Assembly: GCF_003094615.1 (NCBI RefSeq)
Contig: NZ_QDKO01000019.1
Location: forward strand, 1-64,000
Origin: Caulobacter radicis
Lineage (GTDB): Bacteria > Pseudomonadota > Alphaproteobacteria > Caulobacterales > Caulobacteraceae
DNA: 64,000 nucleotides
Direction: 5' to 3'
A model generated the notes under the pieces. The model searched no databases. It had not been told where the DNA came from and saw only the letters and a list, made by a program, of their open reading frames with translations. The stretch's first letter is position 1. Every line of letters starts with the position of its first letter. Below, in pieces: positions 1 to 9,215 of this stretch. The position numbers were made by a program, and so were the translations under genes.

Positions 1-2664
1 GCTGAAGCCGCAGCCGCCAAGCCGGCTCCGGCCGCGCCGACCCCGGCCGCCGCTGCTCCGGTCGCGCCCGCGCCGACGCCGGCTCCGGCTCCGGCTCCGG
101 CCGCACCGCGTGTCGAGGCGCCTCGCGCCGAGGCTCCGGCTCGCGCCAGCACGCCGGGCCAGACCCGCACCTATGAACCCAGCCGTGAGCGCCGTGACGA
201 CCGTCCGACGACCACGACCTACCGGCCGACGCCGGGCGGCGACCGCCCGCAAGGCGATCGTCCCCAGGGCGACCGTCCGCAAGGCGACCGTCCGTTCAAC
301 CAGCGCGCTCCGCGCCAGGACGGACCGTACAACCAGCGTGCGCCCCGTCAGGACGGTCCGTACAACCAGCGCGCTCCGCGTCCGGACGGCGACCGTCCGC
401 GCGGCCCGCGTCCGGAAGGCGGCGCCGGCGGCGGTGGTTACCGCTCGGGCGGCGACCGCCCGCAGGGTGATCGTCCGCAAGGCGACCGTCCGCAGCAGAC
501 TGTCCGCTACTCGGCCCTGGCGCCGCGTCCGGCGCCCGGCGGCGCCCGTGGCCCTGGCGGTCCCGGCGGTCCGCGCGGTCCGCGTCCGGGCGTTCCCGCC
601 TCGGCTCCGGCCACGCCGGAAATCCAACGCGCCACCCGCTCGGCCCCGCGGCCCGGCGGCGGCCTGACCGATCGCCGTCCGGACGAGGACGACGATCGCC
701 GCAAGGCCAACAACGCGCCGAACAAGGCCGTGTCGCGCGCCAAGGGCGCTCCGCAGCGCCGCGAAGGCCGCCTGACCATCCAGGCCGTGGCCGGCGACGG
801 TGAGTCCGCCGACCGCATGCGCTCGCTGGCCTCGGTTCGCCGGGCCCGCGAACGCGAGAAGGAAAAGCGCCGTGGCGGCGCGGTCGAGCAGGCGCGCGTC
901 GCCCGCGAGGTTGTGATCCCCGACGTCATCACCGTGCAGGAACTGTCCAACCGGATGGCCGTGCGCGGCGTCGAGATCATCAAGTTCCTGATGCGTCAGG
1001 GCGTGATGCTGAAGATCAACGACGTCATCGACAACGACACCGCCGAGCTGGTGGCGACCGAATTCGGTCACACCGTGCGCCGCGTGTCGGAAGCCGACGT
1101 CGAAGAAGGCTTCATCGGCGCCGAGGACCTCGACGATCACCTGGAGGCTCGTCCTCCGGTCGTGACGATCATGGGTCACGTCGACCACGGCAAGACCAGC
1201 CTGCTGGACGCCCTGCGTTCGACCGACGTCGCCGCCGGCGAACACGGCGGCATCACCCAGCATATCGGCGCCTATCAGGTTCGCCTGAAGGACGGCCAGC
1301 GCGTCACGTTCCTCGACACCCCGGGTCACGCCGCCTTCTCGGCGATGCGCGCCCGCGGCGCCAACATCACCGACATCGTCGTGCTGGTGGTGGCCGGCGA
1401 CGACGGCGTGATGCCGCAGACGATCGAGGCCATCAAGCACGCCAAGGCGGCCGAAGTGCCGATCATCGTGGCCGTCAACAAGATGGACAAGCCGGGCTCG
1501 GATCCGACCCGCGTGGTCAACGAGCTGCTGCAGCACGAGATCGTCGTCGAGAGCCTGGGTGGCGACACCCAGATCATCGAGGTCTCGGCCAAGGCCCGCA
1601 CCGGCCTGGACGACCTGCTCGACGCCATCCTGCTGCAGGCCGAAGTGCTCGACCTGAAGGCCAACCCCGACCGCACCGCCGACGGCGTGGTGATCGAGGC
1701 CAAGCTGGACAAGGGTCGCGGCGCCGTCTCGACCGTCCTGGTCAACCGCGGCACGCTCAAGCGCGGCGACATCGTCGTCGCCGGCGCCCAGTTCGGCCGG
1801 GTTCGCGCCCTGCTGAACGAGCGCAACGAGCAGCTGACCGAAGCCGGTCCGGCCACTCCGGTCGAGATCCTGGGCCTCGACGGCGTTCCCTCGCCGGGCG
1901 AAGCCTTCGCCGTGGTCGAGAACGAAGCCCGCGCCCGCGAGCTGACCGAGTACCGCATCCGCCTGAAGCGCGAGAAGTCGCTGGCCCCGGTGGGCGCCGG
2001 CGCTTCGATGGCCGACATGATGGCCAAGCTGCAGGACAAGAAGCTGAAAGAGCTTCCGCTGATCATCAAGGCCGACGTGCAAGGTTCGGCCGAGGCGATC
2101 ATCGGTTCGCTGGACAAGATGGCCACCGACGAGGTCCGCGCGCGGATCATCCTGTCGGGCGCCGGCGCGATCAGCGAAAGCGACGTCATGCTGGCCAAGG
2201 GCGCCGGCGCGCCGGTCATCGGCTTCAACGTCCGGGCCTCGGCCCAGGCGCGGGCCCTGGCCGAACGCGAAGGTGTCGAGATCCGCTACTACGCGATCAT
2301 CTACGACCTGCTGGACGACATCAAAGGCGTGCTCTCGGGCATGCTGGCCCCGATCCAGCGCGAAACCTTCCTTGGCAACGCCGAAGTCCTGCAGGCCTTC
2401 GACATCACCAAGATCGGCAAGGTCGCCGGCTGTAAGGTCACCGAAGGCGTGGTCCGCAAGGGCGCGAAGGTCCGGATCATCCGTCAGGACATCGTCGTGC
2501 TCGAACTGGGCACCCTGCAGACGCTCAAGCGCTTCAAGGACGAGGTCAACGAAGTCCCCGTCGGTCAGGAGTGCGGCATGATGTTCGCGGGCTTCCAGGA
2601 CATCAAGGTCGGCGACACCATCGAGTGCTTCACCGTCGAGGAGATCAAGCGCCAGCTCGATTAA
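1..2664 (+). CDS. infB: Translation initiation factor IF-2 (5' end missing)
   Basis: GTPase that places initiator fMet-tRNA on the 30S subunit and promotes subunit joining. The reading frame is open from base 1, so the N-terminus lies upstream of the window. The first ~230 codons are a low-complexity Ala/Pro stretch followed by tandem GDRPQ units and three NQRAPRxDGPY-type units. The conserved IF-2 N-terminal region follows, then the G domain: G1 GHVDHGKT near 1171-1194, DTPGH (G3) near 1315, NKMD (G4) near 1480. Domains II, III and the C-terminal fMet-tRNA-binding domain complete the protein to the TAA. IF-2 usually follows nusA. rbfA is not directly downstream here. An intrinsic terminator follows the stop. 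Confidence 0.97.
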   Translation, partial: AEAAAAKPAPAAPTPAAAAPVAPAPTPAPAPAPAAPRVEAPRAEAPARASTPGQTRTYEPSRERRDDRPTTTTYRPTPGGDRPQGDRPQGDRPQGDRPFNQRAPRQDGPYNQRAPRQDGPYNQRAPRPDGDRPRGPRPEGGAGGGGYRSGGDRPQGDRPQGDRPQQTVRYSALAPRPAPGGARGPGGPGGPRGPRPGVPASAPATPEIQRATRSAPRPGGGLTDRRPDEDDDRRKANNAPNKAVSRAKGAPQRREGRLTIQAVAGDGESADRMRSLASVRRAREREKEKRRGGAVEQARVAREVVIPDVITVQELSNRMAVRGVEIIKFLMRQGVMLKINDVIDNDTAELVATEFGHTVRRVSEADVEEGFIGAEDLDDHLEARPPVVTIMGHVDHGKTSLLDALRSTDVAAGEHGGITQHIGAYQVRLKDGQRVTFLDTPGHAAFSAMRARGANITDIVVLVVAGDDGVMPQTIEAIKHAKAAEVPIIVAVNKMDKPGSDPTRVVNELLQHEIVVESLGGDTQIIEVSAKARTGLDDLLDAILLQAEVLDLKANPDRTADGVVIEAKLDKGRGAVSTVLVNRGTLKRGDIVVAGAQFGRVRALLNERNEQLTEAGPATPVEILGLDGVPSPGEAFAVVENEARARELTEYRIRLKREKSLAPVGAGASMADMMAKLQDKKLKELPLIIKADVQGSAEAIIGSLDKMATDEVRARIILSGAGAISESDVMLAKGAGAPVIGFNVRASAQARALAEREGVEIRYYAIIYDLLDDIKGVLSGMLAPIQRETFLGNAEVLQAFDITKIGKVAGCKVTEGVVRKGAKVRIIRQDIVVLELGTLQTLKRFKDEVNEVPVGQECGMMFAGFQDIKVGDTIECFTVEEIKRQLD

Positions 2665-2695
2665 GGGCCGGCGACTTCGGTCACCGAAATGCGAA

Positions 2696-2725
2696 GGGCG
2701 CGGATCGAAAGGTCCGCGCCCTTTT
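2696..2725 (+). terminator. Intrinsic terminator after infB
   Basis: An 11-bp GC-rich stem (GGGCGCGGATC, GAAA loop, GGTCCGCGCCC) followed directly by TTTT, 32 bases after the infB stop codon. Confidence 0.85.
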
Positions 2726-2829
2726 CACATGCGCGCTCCCCAAAATGAGTCCCCGATGGATGGACGCCCGCCCGCGCCGCCCTAGGTTGTCGCCGACGGC
2801 GCGGTCGCGCGCCCCCGGGGGATCCATCC

Positions 2830-3948
2830 ATGGCCGAGGCGCCGCTGCTCTACGTCATCCTGTCGGCCGCCAGCCGCGACTGGCCCACGCCCTGGGCGCT
2901 GACCGCGGCGGGGTCGGACGGCCTGGGGGCGGAGGCCCATTGGGACACGATGGACTGCCGCGTCGGGATCGCGCCGGCCGGCTACGGCGACAACCAGCTG
3001 TGGCGACGGACCGGCAAGGACGGGCGGTTCCGGCTGGAGGCCGTCGCGCTGAGCCATCCCGGCGGCGGCGTGGGCGGAGGCCTCCACTTCACCGAGGTGC
3101 AGGGCCGGGCGCCGGTGCGCGTGGTGATGTTCGACGAGAACGACAGGGGTTTCGACTGGAACCTAGATCCTCACCTGGAGACCACCCCGATCGTCGCGAG
3201 GCCGGGGGACCAACTGCTCGAGATTTCCGGCAACGGTCCCTATGACGCGCGCAGCCAGGTGCGGGTCTACGAATACGACCGTCACAACCGCGCCCACCAG
3301 GAGTGGCGGTTCACGCCCTATCGGCCCAGCTTCGGCCACCCGCGCATCGCCTATCGCCAGCGGTCCCTGGCGGCGGGCGGGGACCTGCGCGGCACGGTCC
3401 ATACCCTGGACAACCGGGGCTCTCGCGGCCCCCGCGTCTTTACCGTCGAACTGGCGGGGTCGGGCGTGTCGCAGCATCGCTGGCGCGCGGCGGCCGGATC
3501 GCATTCGGCCCTGGTGCGCCTGGCCGCCCTGGGGGGGAGCATCGGCGTCGACAAGATCGCCAGCTTCCGGCGCGAGCGCCTGCAGGCGGGCTCGGGGCTG
3601 GAGCCGAAATGGGTCGCCGCGCCGTCGGGGCTGGTCCTGGGCGCCGACACCAGCGCCGCCGTGACCGTCCGGGGCCAGCTCAGCCTGGAGATCGAGGTGC
3701 CCAACGACACCCGGCTGGAGGTATCGCTCGAAGCCCTGTCGGCGACGTTCAAGGCCGATTGGCGCGCCGCGATCGATCGCCTGACGCCCGAGCGCGCGAC
3801 CGCGGCGACCTACGACATCGAAGGCGGCTACGAGGTCTCCGGGGTCTATGACTTCGCCCTGCGGGTTGAGGAGCCACTGGTCGGCGGCAGGAACCGGCGC
3901 GTGCGCAACATCGCCGACCGCGAGGAGGTGACGCTCAGCCGGGGCTGA
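2830..3948 (+). CDS. Hypothetical protein, possible beta-trefoil lectin fused to an aerolysin-like module
   Basis: A 372-residue protein that I do not recognise as a named family member. The N-terminal ~160 residues contain two QxW motifs (Q56-L-W58 and Q157-E-W159), the signature of ricin-type beta-trefoil lectin repeats. The C-terminal half is rich in alternating polar/hydrophobic strands and has a VPNDTRLEVSLEA segment followed by an EGGYEVSGVYDF segment. These recall the ETX/MTX2 (aerolysin-like) pore-forming family. No signal peptide or membrane helix is evident. The gene stands alone between the infB terminator and a lipoprotein gene. The lectin and pore-former reading is inference from short motifs only. 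Confidence 0.8.
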   Translation: MAEAPLLYVILSAASRDWPTPWALTAAGSDGLGAEAHWDTMDCRVGIAPAGYGDNQLWRRTGKDGRFRLEAVALSHPGGGVGGGLHFTEVQGRAPVRVVMFDENDRGFDWNLDPHLETTPIVARPGDQLLEISGNGPYDARSQVRVYEYDRHNRAHQEWRFTPYRPSFGHPRIAYRQRSLAAGGDLRGTVHTLDNRGSRGPRVFTVELAGSGVSQHRWRAAAGSHSALVRLAALGGSIGVDKIASFRRERLQAGSGLEPKWVAAPSGLVLGADTSAAVTVRGQLSLEIEVPNDTRLEVSLEALSATFKADWRAAIDRLTPERATAATYDIEGGYEVSGVYDFALRVEEPLVGGRNRRVRNIADREEVTLSRG

Positions 3949-4002
3949 CGGCCAGGTCATAGGGGACTGGAATTCGCCGGAATTGAGCGCTAGCCGTTGT
4001 CC

Positions 4003-4515
4003 ATGCGCATTCGAGCCCTTCTCGCCCTGACCGCGGTCGCCGCCTCCCTGAGCGCCTGCGCCACCGCCGATCGCTACGACGCCGCCGGCGACGTGCACGC
4101 CCTGCTGACGTCGATCCGCAACAACGACCGGGCGACCTTCGACAGCCTGGTCGACCACCGGGCCCTGACCGGCGCGGTCGAGGCCCGCCTGGTCGACGAA
4201 GCCCGCCGCTCGGGCCTGAAGGGCGGCTGGCAGGCGGCGATGATCGCCTTGGCCGGCCCGGCCGCCGACGTCGCCGGCGCGGCCCTGATCCGCCCCGAGG
4301 TGTTCCGCGCCGCGGCCAACTACTACGGCTACACGCCCGACAAGCCGATCCCGGGCCGCATCGCCATCGCCTCGGCCCTGCGGCCCACCGGCGACGGCCG
4401 CGTCTGCGCCGCCAAGAAGGACGGCCCCTGCATGCTGACCTTCACTCGCGAGGGTGGAAGCTGGCGGCTGTCGGGCTTCGACGCCCAGGCCGTGAACCTG
4501 CAGCTCAAGCGATGA
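4003..4515 (+). CDS. DUF2939-like lipoprotein
   Basis: A 170-residue protein with a short hydrophobic leader ending in a lipobox (LSAC, Cys near residue 18), so a lipoprotein of the inner or outer membrane. The rest resembles the DUF2939 family: an N-terminal tract beginning with a Tyr-Asp-Ala motif, a central helical part, and a C-terminal strand ending in a Trp-Arg-Leu-Ser motif. ATG at 4003 was chosen; an in-frame TTG at 3997 adds two residues. The stop overlaps the start of the next gene by 4 bases (ATGA), so the two genes are translationally coupled. Function unknown. Confidence 0.8.
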   Translation: MRIRALLALTAVAASLSACATADRYDAAGDVHALLTSIRNNDRATFDSLVDHRALTGAVEARLVDEARRSGLKGGWQAAMIALAGPAADVAGAALIRPEVFRAAANYYGYTPDKPIPGRIAIASALRPTGDGRVCAAKKDGPCMLTFTREGGSWRLSGFDAQAVNLQLKR

Positions 4516-5072
4516 AGCCTGGACTGCCCCTGTTGCTCGCCGCCACGGCGCTGCTGAGCGCCCTGGCGGGCCCGGCCGCGGCCGAACGGCGGATGTTCTC
4601 CTACGACCCGATCTCGCCCGACGCCCGGCGGCTGACGGGGGCGGGGGTGACGGTGCTGTTCGAGCAGGGCCTGCTGGGCGCCCGGCCGATCAAGGTGCTG
4701 GCCACCGGCGTGCCGGCCCAGGCCCTGCTGCGCAAGGGCAGCCAGAAGGACCTGGGCAAGGGCGGCCTGGCCTCCATGTCGGGGGTCGACGCCGACGCGG
4801 CTCTCTACGAGGTCGATGCAACGGCCGAGCAGGGCAAGATCTATGTTCGCGCCTTCTGCCCGGGCTCCAAGCGCCTGTGGCTGAGCTTCAGCCGCATCGC
4901 CCTGCGCCACGACCTGCGCATCCAGGCCTTTGGCGACGATCCCAAGGCCCCGGGCCAGGCCCGGCTGTGCGGCACGCTGGACTTCTCCTATCGCGGGGAG
5001 TGGCGCCTGCCCACCGACGGCCCGCCCGACCCGAACGAGGACTGGACCGACAGCCTCAACGGCCCGCGCTGA
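4512..5072 (+). CDS. Hypothetical secreted protein
   Basis: A 186-residue protein with a clear Sec signal peptide (Lys near the start, Leu/Ala-rich core, likely cleavage after AAAE-type residues near position 25). Two Cys residues in the mature part (in AFCPGS and ARLCGT) could form a disulfide in the periplasm. It overlaps the upstream lipoprotein gene by ATGA, so the two are probably expressed and may act together at the envelope. I do not recognise the family. Confidence 0.75.
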   Translation: MKPGLPLLLAATALLSALAGPAAAERRMFSYDPISPDARRLTGAGVTVLFEQGLLGARPIKVLATGVPAQALLRKGSQKDLGKGGLASMSGVDADAALYEVDATAEQGKIYVRAFCPGSKRLWLSFSRIALRHDLRIQAFGDDPKAPGQARLCGTLDFSYRGEWRLPTDGPPDPNEDWTDSLNGPR

Positions 5073-5341
5073 GGCCTGCTGCCGGCCTCTTCAGGAAAAG
5101 CCGGGTTTCCTTACACGGCCGGCGCCGCTAGGGTCGCGCCCATGATCGCGAGCGAACGCGGGACCCGGCGCTTCCAGCGCCGCCGCTCCCTGGGCACGAA
5201 CGGACTCGTACGCAGCGCCTGACCGCTAGGGATCAGGCGTGGCGCTCATCTGCGCCCAGGCGACGGACGGCCAGGCCGCCGTCGAACTCAGAAGACCGGC
5301 GGCCACGGCCGCCGCACGACAGTCTCGACGAAGAAGACCTC

Positions 5342-6574
5342 ATGACCATCGACACCCAAGACTTGGCCCCGCAAGACTGGGCCGCGCGCTTCTCCGCGCG
5401 CATGGCCGGCATCCGCGCCAGCGAGATCCGCGAACTGCTGAAGCTGCTCGAGCAGCCCGACATCCTGTCCTTCGCCGGCGGCATCCCCGACCCGGCCCTG
5501 TTCCCGGCCGGACCGATCCGCCAGGCCTATGCCGAGATCCTGGGCGACGGCGCCCAGGCCGCCCAGGCCCTGCAATACACCGTCAGCGAGGGGCACGGGC
5601 CGCTGCGCCGCTGGATCGCCGAGCGCATGACCCGCGACGGCATGCCGTGCGAGCCCGGGAACGTGCTGCTGACCGCCGGCTCGCAGCAGGCGCTCGACCT
5701 GCTGGGCAAGCTGTTCCTGGACCCCGGCGCCCCGGTCATGGTGGCCCGGCCGACCTATCTGGGCGCGCTGCAGGCCTTCAACGCCTACCAGCCGGCCTAT
5801 CTCGACCTGCCCGACGGCGCCCTGGCCGGTGATCCGGCCGCCCAGAAGGCCGTGGAGGCCCGCAAGCCCCGCCTGGGCTACTTCGTGCCCGACTTCGCCA
5901 ATCCCACCGGCGTCAGCCTCACCCTGGCCGAGCGCGAGGCCCTGCTGGACCTGGCCGACGCCGTAGACTTCCCGCTGGTCGAGGACGGCGCCTATCGCGA
6001 GCTGCGCTTCGGCGGCGAGGCCATCCCCTCGCTGCTGGCGCTGGACATCGCCCGCAAGGGTTCGATCGAGGCGGCGCGCACCCTGTTCTGCGGCACGCTG
6101 TCCAAGACCCTGTCGCCGGCCCTGCGGATCGGCTGGATCTGCGGCCCGAAGGCGGCGATCGAGAAGCTCGTGCTGCTCAAGCAGGGCGGCGACCTGCATG
6201 TCTCGACCATCAACCAGATGGTCGCCCACCGCGTGGTCTCCGAGGGCTACGACCAGCACCTGGGCAACCTGCGGGCCGTCTATGGCGGCCAGGCCCGGGC
6301 GATGCTGGCGGCGCTGGAGCGGCATATGCCCGCCGGCGTCTCCTGGATCTCGCCCGAGGGCGGCATGTTCGTGTGGTTGACCCTGCCGGAGGGAATCGAC
6401 GGCAAGGCCCTGCTGGAGCGCGCCCTGGTCGAGGCCCGCGTCGCCTTCGTGCCCGGCGCCCCGTTCTTCGCCGAGTCGCCCGCCGCCAACACCCTGCGCC
6501 TCAGCTACTCCCTGCTGCCCCCCGAGCAGATCGAGGAGGGCGTGCGCCGGCTGGCCGGGTTGATCGGGGAATAG
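5342..6574 (+). CDS. PLP-dependent class I aminotransferase (2-aminoadipate/MocR-type fold)
   Basis: A 410-residue fold-type I aminotransferase. Visible motifs are LSFAGGIPDP near residue 40, a YTVSEGHGPLR-type segment that forms part of the substrate pocket, and the PLP Schiff-base lysine in GTLSKTLSPALRIGW (Lys255). The overall pattern fits the LysN/2-aminoadipate or multi-substrate branched/aromatic aminotransferases. The exact substrate cannot be told from sequence. The 269-base upstream gap holds a short Arg-rich open frame (5142-5222), which could be a leader peptide but has no further support. Confidence 0.92.
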   Translation: MTIDTQDLAPQDWAARFSARMAGIRASEIRELLKLLEQPDILSFAGGIPDPALFPAGPIRQAYAEILGDGAQAAQALQYTVSEGHGPLRRWIAERMTRDGMPCEPGNVLLTAGSQQALDLLGKLFLDPGAPVMVARPTYLGALQAFNAYQPAYLDLPDGALAGDPAAQKAVEARKPRLGYFVPDFANPTGVSLTLAEREALLDLADAVDFPLVEDGAYRELRFGGEAIPSLLALDIARKGSIEAARTLFCGTLSKTLSPALRIGWICGPKAAIEKLVLLKQGGDLHVSTINQMVAHRVVSEGYDQHLGNLRAVYGGQARAMLAALERHMPAGVSWISPEGGMFVWLTLPEGIDGKALLERALVEARVAFVPGAPFFAESPAANTLRLSYSLLPPEQIEEGVRRLAGLIGE

Positions 6575-6578
6575 CGAT

Positions 6579-6710
6579 CCTCCCCCTGAAGGGGGAGGTG
6601 GCCCAGAGGGCCGGAGGGGGAAGTTTCTGCTGCTGTGGAGGCGGTTGCTGGCTCACGAGCCACATCCCCCTCCGTCGGCTTCGTCGACACCTCCCCCTGA
6701 AGGGGGAGGG
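6579..6710. repeat. Intergenic palindromic repeat, CCTCCCC family, copy 1
   Basis: A compound inverted repeat bounded at each end by CCTCCCCCTGAAGGGGGAGG-type palindromes, with imperfect complementarity between the two halves. Related elements occur at 14798-14931, 58211-58382 and 58397-58522. It lies right after the aminotransferase stop codon and may form a transcript-stabilising or terminating hairpin. Confidence 0.75.
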
Positions 6711-6721
6711 TCCAGACATGG

Positions 6722-6754
6722 AAACGGCCGCTCCCTTTAGGGAAGCGGCCGTTT
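6722..6754 (-). terminator. Terminator of first tRNA-Ala
   Basis: A near-perfect hairpin (ACGGCCGCT.CCCT / AGGG.AGCGGCCGT) that begins immediately after the tRNA CCA end on the minus strand. The U-tract is short. The same hairpin follows the second tRNA copy. Confidence 0.7.
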
Positions 6755-6830
6755 TGGTGGAGCTAAGCGGAGTCGAACCGCTGACCTCTTGAATGCCATT
6801 CAAGCGCTCTACCAGCTGAGCTATAGCCCC
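6755..6830 (-). tRNA. tRNA-Ala (anticodon GGC), copy 1
   Basis: A 76-nt cloverleaf read on the minus strand. It has a 7-bp acceptor stem with the G3-U70 wobble pair that identifies alanine tRNAs, the D-arm AGCTCAGCTGGTAGAGC, anticodon loop ATGGCAT (anticodon GGC), the T-arm with GGTTCGACTCC, and an encoded CCA end. It is identical to the copy at 7010-7085. Confidence 0.97.
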
Positions 6831-6890
6831 GAGGCCCCTCGTAAACGAGAGCCTTGGTTTCCCCGGATGGTCGCCCGGGGAGGCGCGGAA

Positions 6891-6917
6891 ACTATGTCGA
6901 GGTTTTTCCGGGATCAA
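6891..6917 (-). promoter_or_regulatory. Promoter of first tRNA-Ala
   Basis: On the minus strand, TTGATC (6917-6912) and CATAGT (6896-6891) separated by 15 bases lie about 60 bases upstream of the tRNA. A ~45-base block around them is nearly identical to the block upstream of the second copy. That conservation within otherwise diverged flanks supports a housekeeping promoter. Confidence 0.6.
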
Positions 6918-6976
6918 GCCCCTCCGTCAGGCAGGGAGCAAGTTTTCCGGCAAGTCTTCGACGAGTTCCAAAATGG

Positions 6977-7009
6977 AAACGGCCGCTCCCTTTAGGGAAG
7001 CGGCCGTCT
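6977..7009 (-). terminator. Terminator of second tRNA-Ala
   Basis: The same ACGGCCGCTCCCT hairpin as after copy 1, adjacent to the CCA end on the minus strand. Confidence 0.7.
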
Positions 7010-7085
7010 TGGTGGAGCTAAGCGGAGTCGAACCGCTGACCTCTTGAATGCCATTCAAGCGCTCTACCAGCTGAGCTATAGCCCC
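7010..7085 (-). tRNA. tRNA-Ala (anticodon GGC), copy 2
   Basis: A 76-nt tRNA identical in sequence to the copy at 6755-6830, with anticodon GGC, G3-U70 and encoded CCA. It has its own promoter block and terminator, so the unit was duplicated as a whole expression cassette. Confidence 0.97.
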
Positions 7086-7175
7086 AAGGCTCTCTAGGAA
7101 ATCACTAAGACTTCCTGTCGAATTCCTTAGTCTCTCCGGCGGTTCCGAGTGGCTGTCCCCCGAAGAGGCGCGGAA

Positions 7176-7202
7176 CCTATGCCGAGGTGTTTCCGGGATC
7201 AA
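7176..7202 (-). promoter_or_regulatory. Promoter of second tRNA-Ala
   Basis: TTGATC (7202-7197) and CATAGG (7181-7176) on the minus strand, in a block that matches the one upstream of copy 1 at all but a few bases. Confidence 0.6.
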
Positions 7203-7295
7203 GCCCCTCGACGCACTTTTTTTCGGGGTGCGACGAAACGCTGTGGAGAACCCGAAAGGCCGGGGTCGGATCGCTCCGACCCCGGCGCATTCGTC

Positions 7296-7766
7296 TTACC
7301 GGTCGTCGTCCTCTTCGCCCGGCAGGCCTTCGATCTCGTCACCGAGATCGTCCTCGTCCTCGTCCTCGAGGAAGGGCACGTCGTCGGTGTCTTCGTCGGC
7401 CAGGTCCTCGTCCTCGGCGAAGTCGACGCCCAGGTCGTCACCGCCCGGCGCCGGTTCGGAGGTCGGGTCGCCGTCCTCGTCATCGGTCTCGACGACGTCG
7501 GCCTCGGCGGCCTCGTCGATTTCCGGGGTCTCGTCGACCTCGTCCTCGTAGCCGTCCTGCTCCTTGGGAGCGGGGGCTTCCTTTTCGTCCTCGGCGTCGT
7601 AGTCCGGCGTAATGGCGCGGGCGCGCACGCGGCGGGACTTCAGCGCCTCCTCCGGGTCGAACTGTTCGCCGCACTTGGGGCAAACGGCCGGACGACGGTT
7701 GAGGTCGTAGAACTTCGACTGGCAGTTGGGGCAGATTTGTTTTGCGCCCAAGTCGGGATTAGCCAA
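7296..7766 (-). CDS. TIGR02300 family (FYDLN acid domain) protein
   Basis: A 156-residue protein with an N-terminal zinc-ribbon-like segment: two CxxC pairs (CPNC and CPKC) framing KFYDLNRRP. A long, strongly acidic Asp/Glu tail follows. This is the alphaproteobacterial FYDLN-acid family of unknown function. The start is a TTG (7766-7764), chosen because the conserved N-terminus (A-N-P-D-L-G-A-K) begins right there. The frame stays open far upstream, antisense to aroA-cmk-rpsA, but that extension is GC-bias noise. It is divergent from aroA. Confidence 0.9.
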   Translation of the reverse strand: MANPDLGAKQICPNCQSKFYDLNRRPAVCPKCGEQFDPEEALKSRRVRARAITPDYDAEDEKEAPAPKEQDGYEDEVDETPEIDEAAEADVVETDDEDGDPTSEPAPGGDDLGVDFAEDEDLADEDTDDVPFLEDEDEDDLGDEIEGLPGEEDDDR

Positions 7767-7883
7767 GGCGGCGACCCTTTGATCCTGATGGGAAAAGCGG
7801 CGGCTGACTTGCCATGACGGGAGGCCGCTGTCAAAAGCAAACCCCTTCGCGAAACACCTATGTTGCAAGGAGCCGGTTTCGGC

Positions 7884-9212
7884 ATGACCACGGCTGGATT
7901 GAAGAGCGCCCCGGGCGGGAGCCTTCGCGGTACGGTTCGGGCGCCTGGCGACAAGTCCATTTCGCACCGTTCGATGATCCTGGGCGCGCTTGCGAGCGGC
8001 ACCACCACCATCGAGGGGCTGCTGGAAGGCGACGACGTCCTGGCGACCGCGCGGGCCATGCAGGCCTTCGGCGCGCGCGTCGAAAAGGAAGGCGTCGGCC
8101 GCTGGCGCGTCGAGGGCAAGGGCGGCTTCTCCGAACCTTCGGACGTCATCGACTGCGGCAACGCCGGCACCGGCGTGCGCCTGATCATGGGCGCGGCGGC
8201 GGGTTTCGCCATGTGCGCCACCTTCACCGGCGACGCCAGCCTGCGCGGCCGTCCGATGGGCCGCGTGCTCGATCCGCTGGCCCGCATGGGCGCCACCTGG
8301 TACGGCCGTGACAAGGGCCGCCTGCCGCTGACCCTGAAGGGCGGCAGCCTGCGCGGCCTCGTCTACACCCTGCCCATGGCCTCGGCCCAGGTGAAGTCGG
8401 CCGTGCTGCTGGCCGGCCTGCACGCCGAGGGCGGCGTCGAGGTGATCGAGCCGGAAGCCACCCGCGACCACACCGAGCGCATGCTCCGCGCCTTCGGGGC
8501 CGAGGTGCTGGTCGAGGACAAGAACGGCGTGCGCCACGTGCGCCTGCCGGAAGGCCAGAAGCTGAAGGGCACGCACGTGCAGGTGCCGGGCGATCCGTCG
8601 TCGGCCGCCTTCCCGCTGGTCGCGGCCCTGATCGTCCCCGGCTCGGAAGTGACGGTCGAGGGCGTGATGCTCAATGTGCTGCGCACCGGCCTCTTCACGA
8701 CCTTGCAGGAAATGGGCGCGGACCTGACCATCTCGAACGTTCGGGTCGAGAGCGGTGAAGAGGTCGGCGACATCACCGCCCGCCATTCGCAGTTGAAGGG
8801 CGTCGTCGTGCCGCCCGAGCGTGCGCCGGCGATGATCGACGAATATCCGATCCTGGCCGTCGCGGCCGCCTTCGCCGACGGTCCGACCGTCATGCGCGGC
8901 ATCGGCGAGATGCGGGTCAAGGAAAGCGACCGGATCGCCCTGACGGCGGCGGGCCTGACGGCCTGCGGCGTCACGGTCGAGGAAGAGCCCGAGGGCATGA
9001 CCGTGGTCGGCACGCAGGGCGGCAACCATCCGGTGCGCGGCGGCGGCAAGGTGATCACCCACGGCGATCACCGCATCGCCATGAGCCACCTGATCCTGGG
9101 CCTGGCCGCCGAGGAGCCGGTCGAGATCGACGAGCCGGGCATGATCGCCACCAGCTTCCCCGGCTTCGTGTCGCTGATGACGGGCCTGGGCGGCTCGATC
9201 GCCGAGGCCTGA
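7884..9212 (+). CDS. aroA: 3-phosphoshikimate 1-carboxyvinyltransferase (EPSP synthase)
   Basis: Joins shikimate-3-phosphate and PEP in the chorismate pathway. The N-terminal motif [10 protein letters not shown], the substrate-loop segment CGNAGTGVR and the C-terminal KESDRI-type segment are all present. At the position where the CP4-type enzymes carry Ala (GNAAT), this one carries Gly (GNAGT). ATG at 7884 is chosen because AAGGAG lies 11 bases upstream; an in-frame ATG at 7860 would add eight residues. Three bases separate it from cmk, an arrangement conserved in many proteobacteria. Confidence 0.97.
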   Translation: MTTAGLKSAPGGSLRGTVRAPGDKSISHRSMILGALASGTTTIEGLLEGDDVLATARAMQAFGARVEKEGVGRWRVEGKGGFSEPSDVIDCGNAGTGVRLIMGAAAGFAMCATFTGDASLRGRPMGRVLDPLARMGATWYGRDKGRLPLTLKGGSLRGLVYTLPMASAQVKSAVLLAGLHAEGGVEVIEPEATRDHTERMLRAFGAEVLVEDKNGVRHVRLPEGQKLKGTHVQVPGDPSSAAFPLVAALIVPGSEVTVEGVMLNVLRTGLFTTLQEMGADLTISNVRVESGEEVGDITARHSQLKGVVVPPERAPAMIDEYPILAVAAAFADGPTVMRGIGEMRVKESDRIALTAAGLTACGVTVEEEPEGMTVVGTQGGNHPVRGGGKVITHGDHRIAMSHLILGLAAEEPVEIDEPGMIATSFPGFVSLMTGLGGSIAEA

Positions 9213-9215
9213 TCC

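Noticed and set aside
5142..5222. Arg-rich 26-codon leader peptide and possible riboswitch upstream of the aminotransferase gene
   Set aside because: No matching antiterminator/terminator pair was visible and no known riboswitch consensus was recognised.
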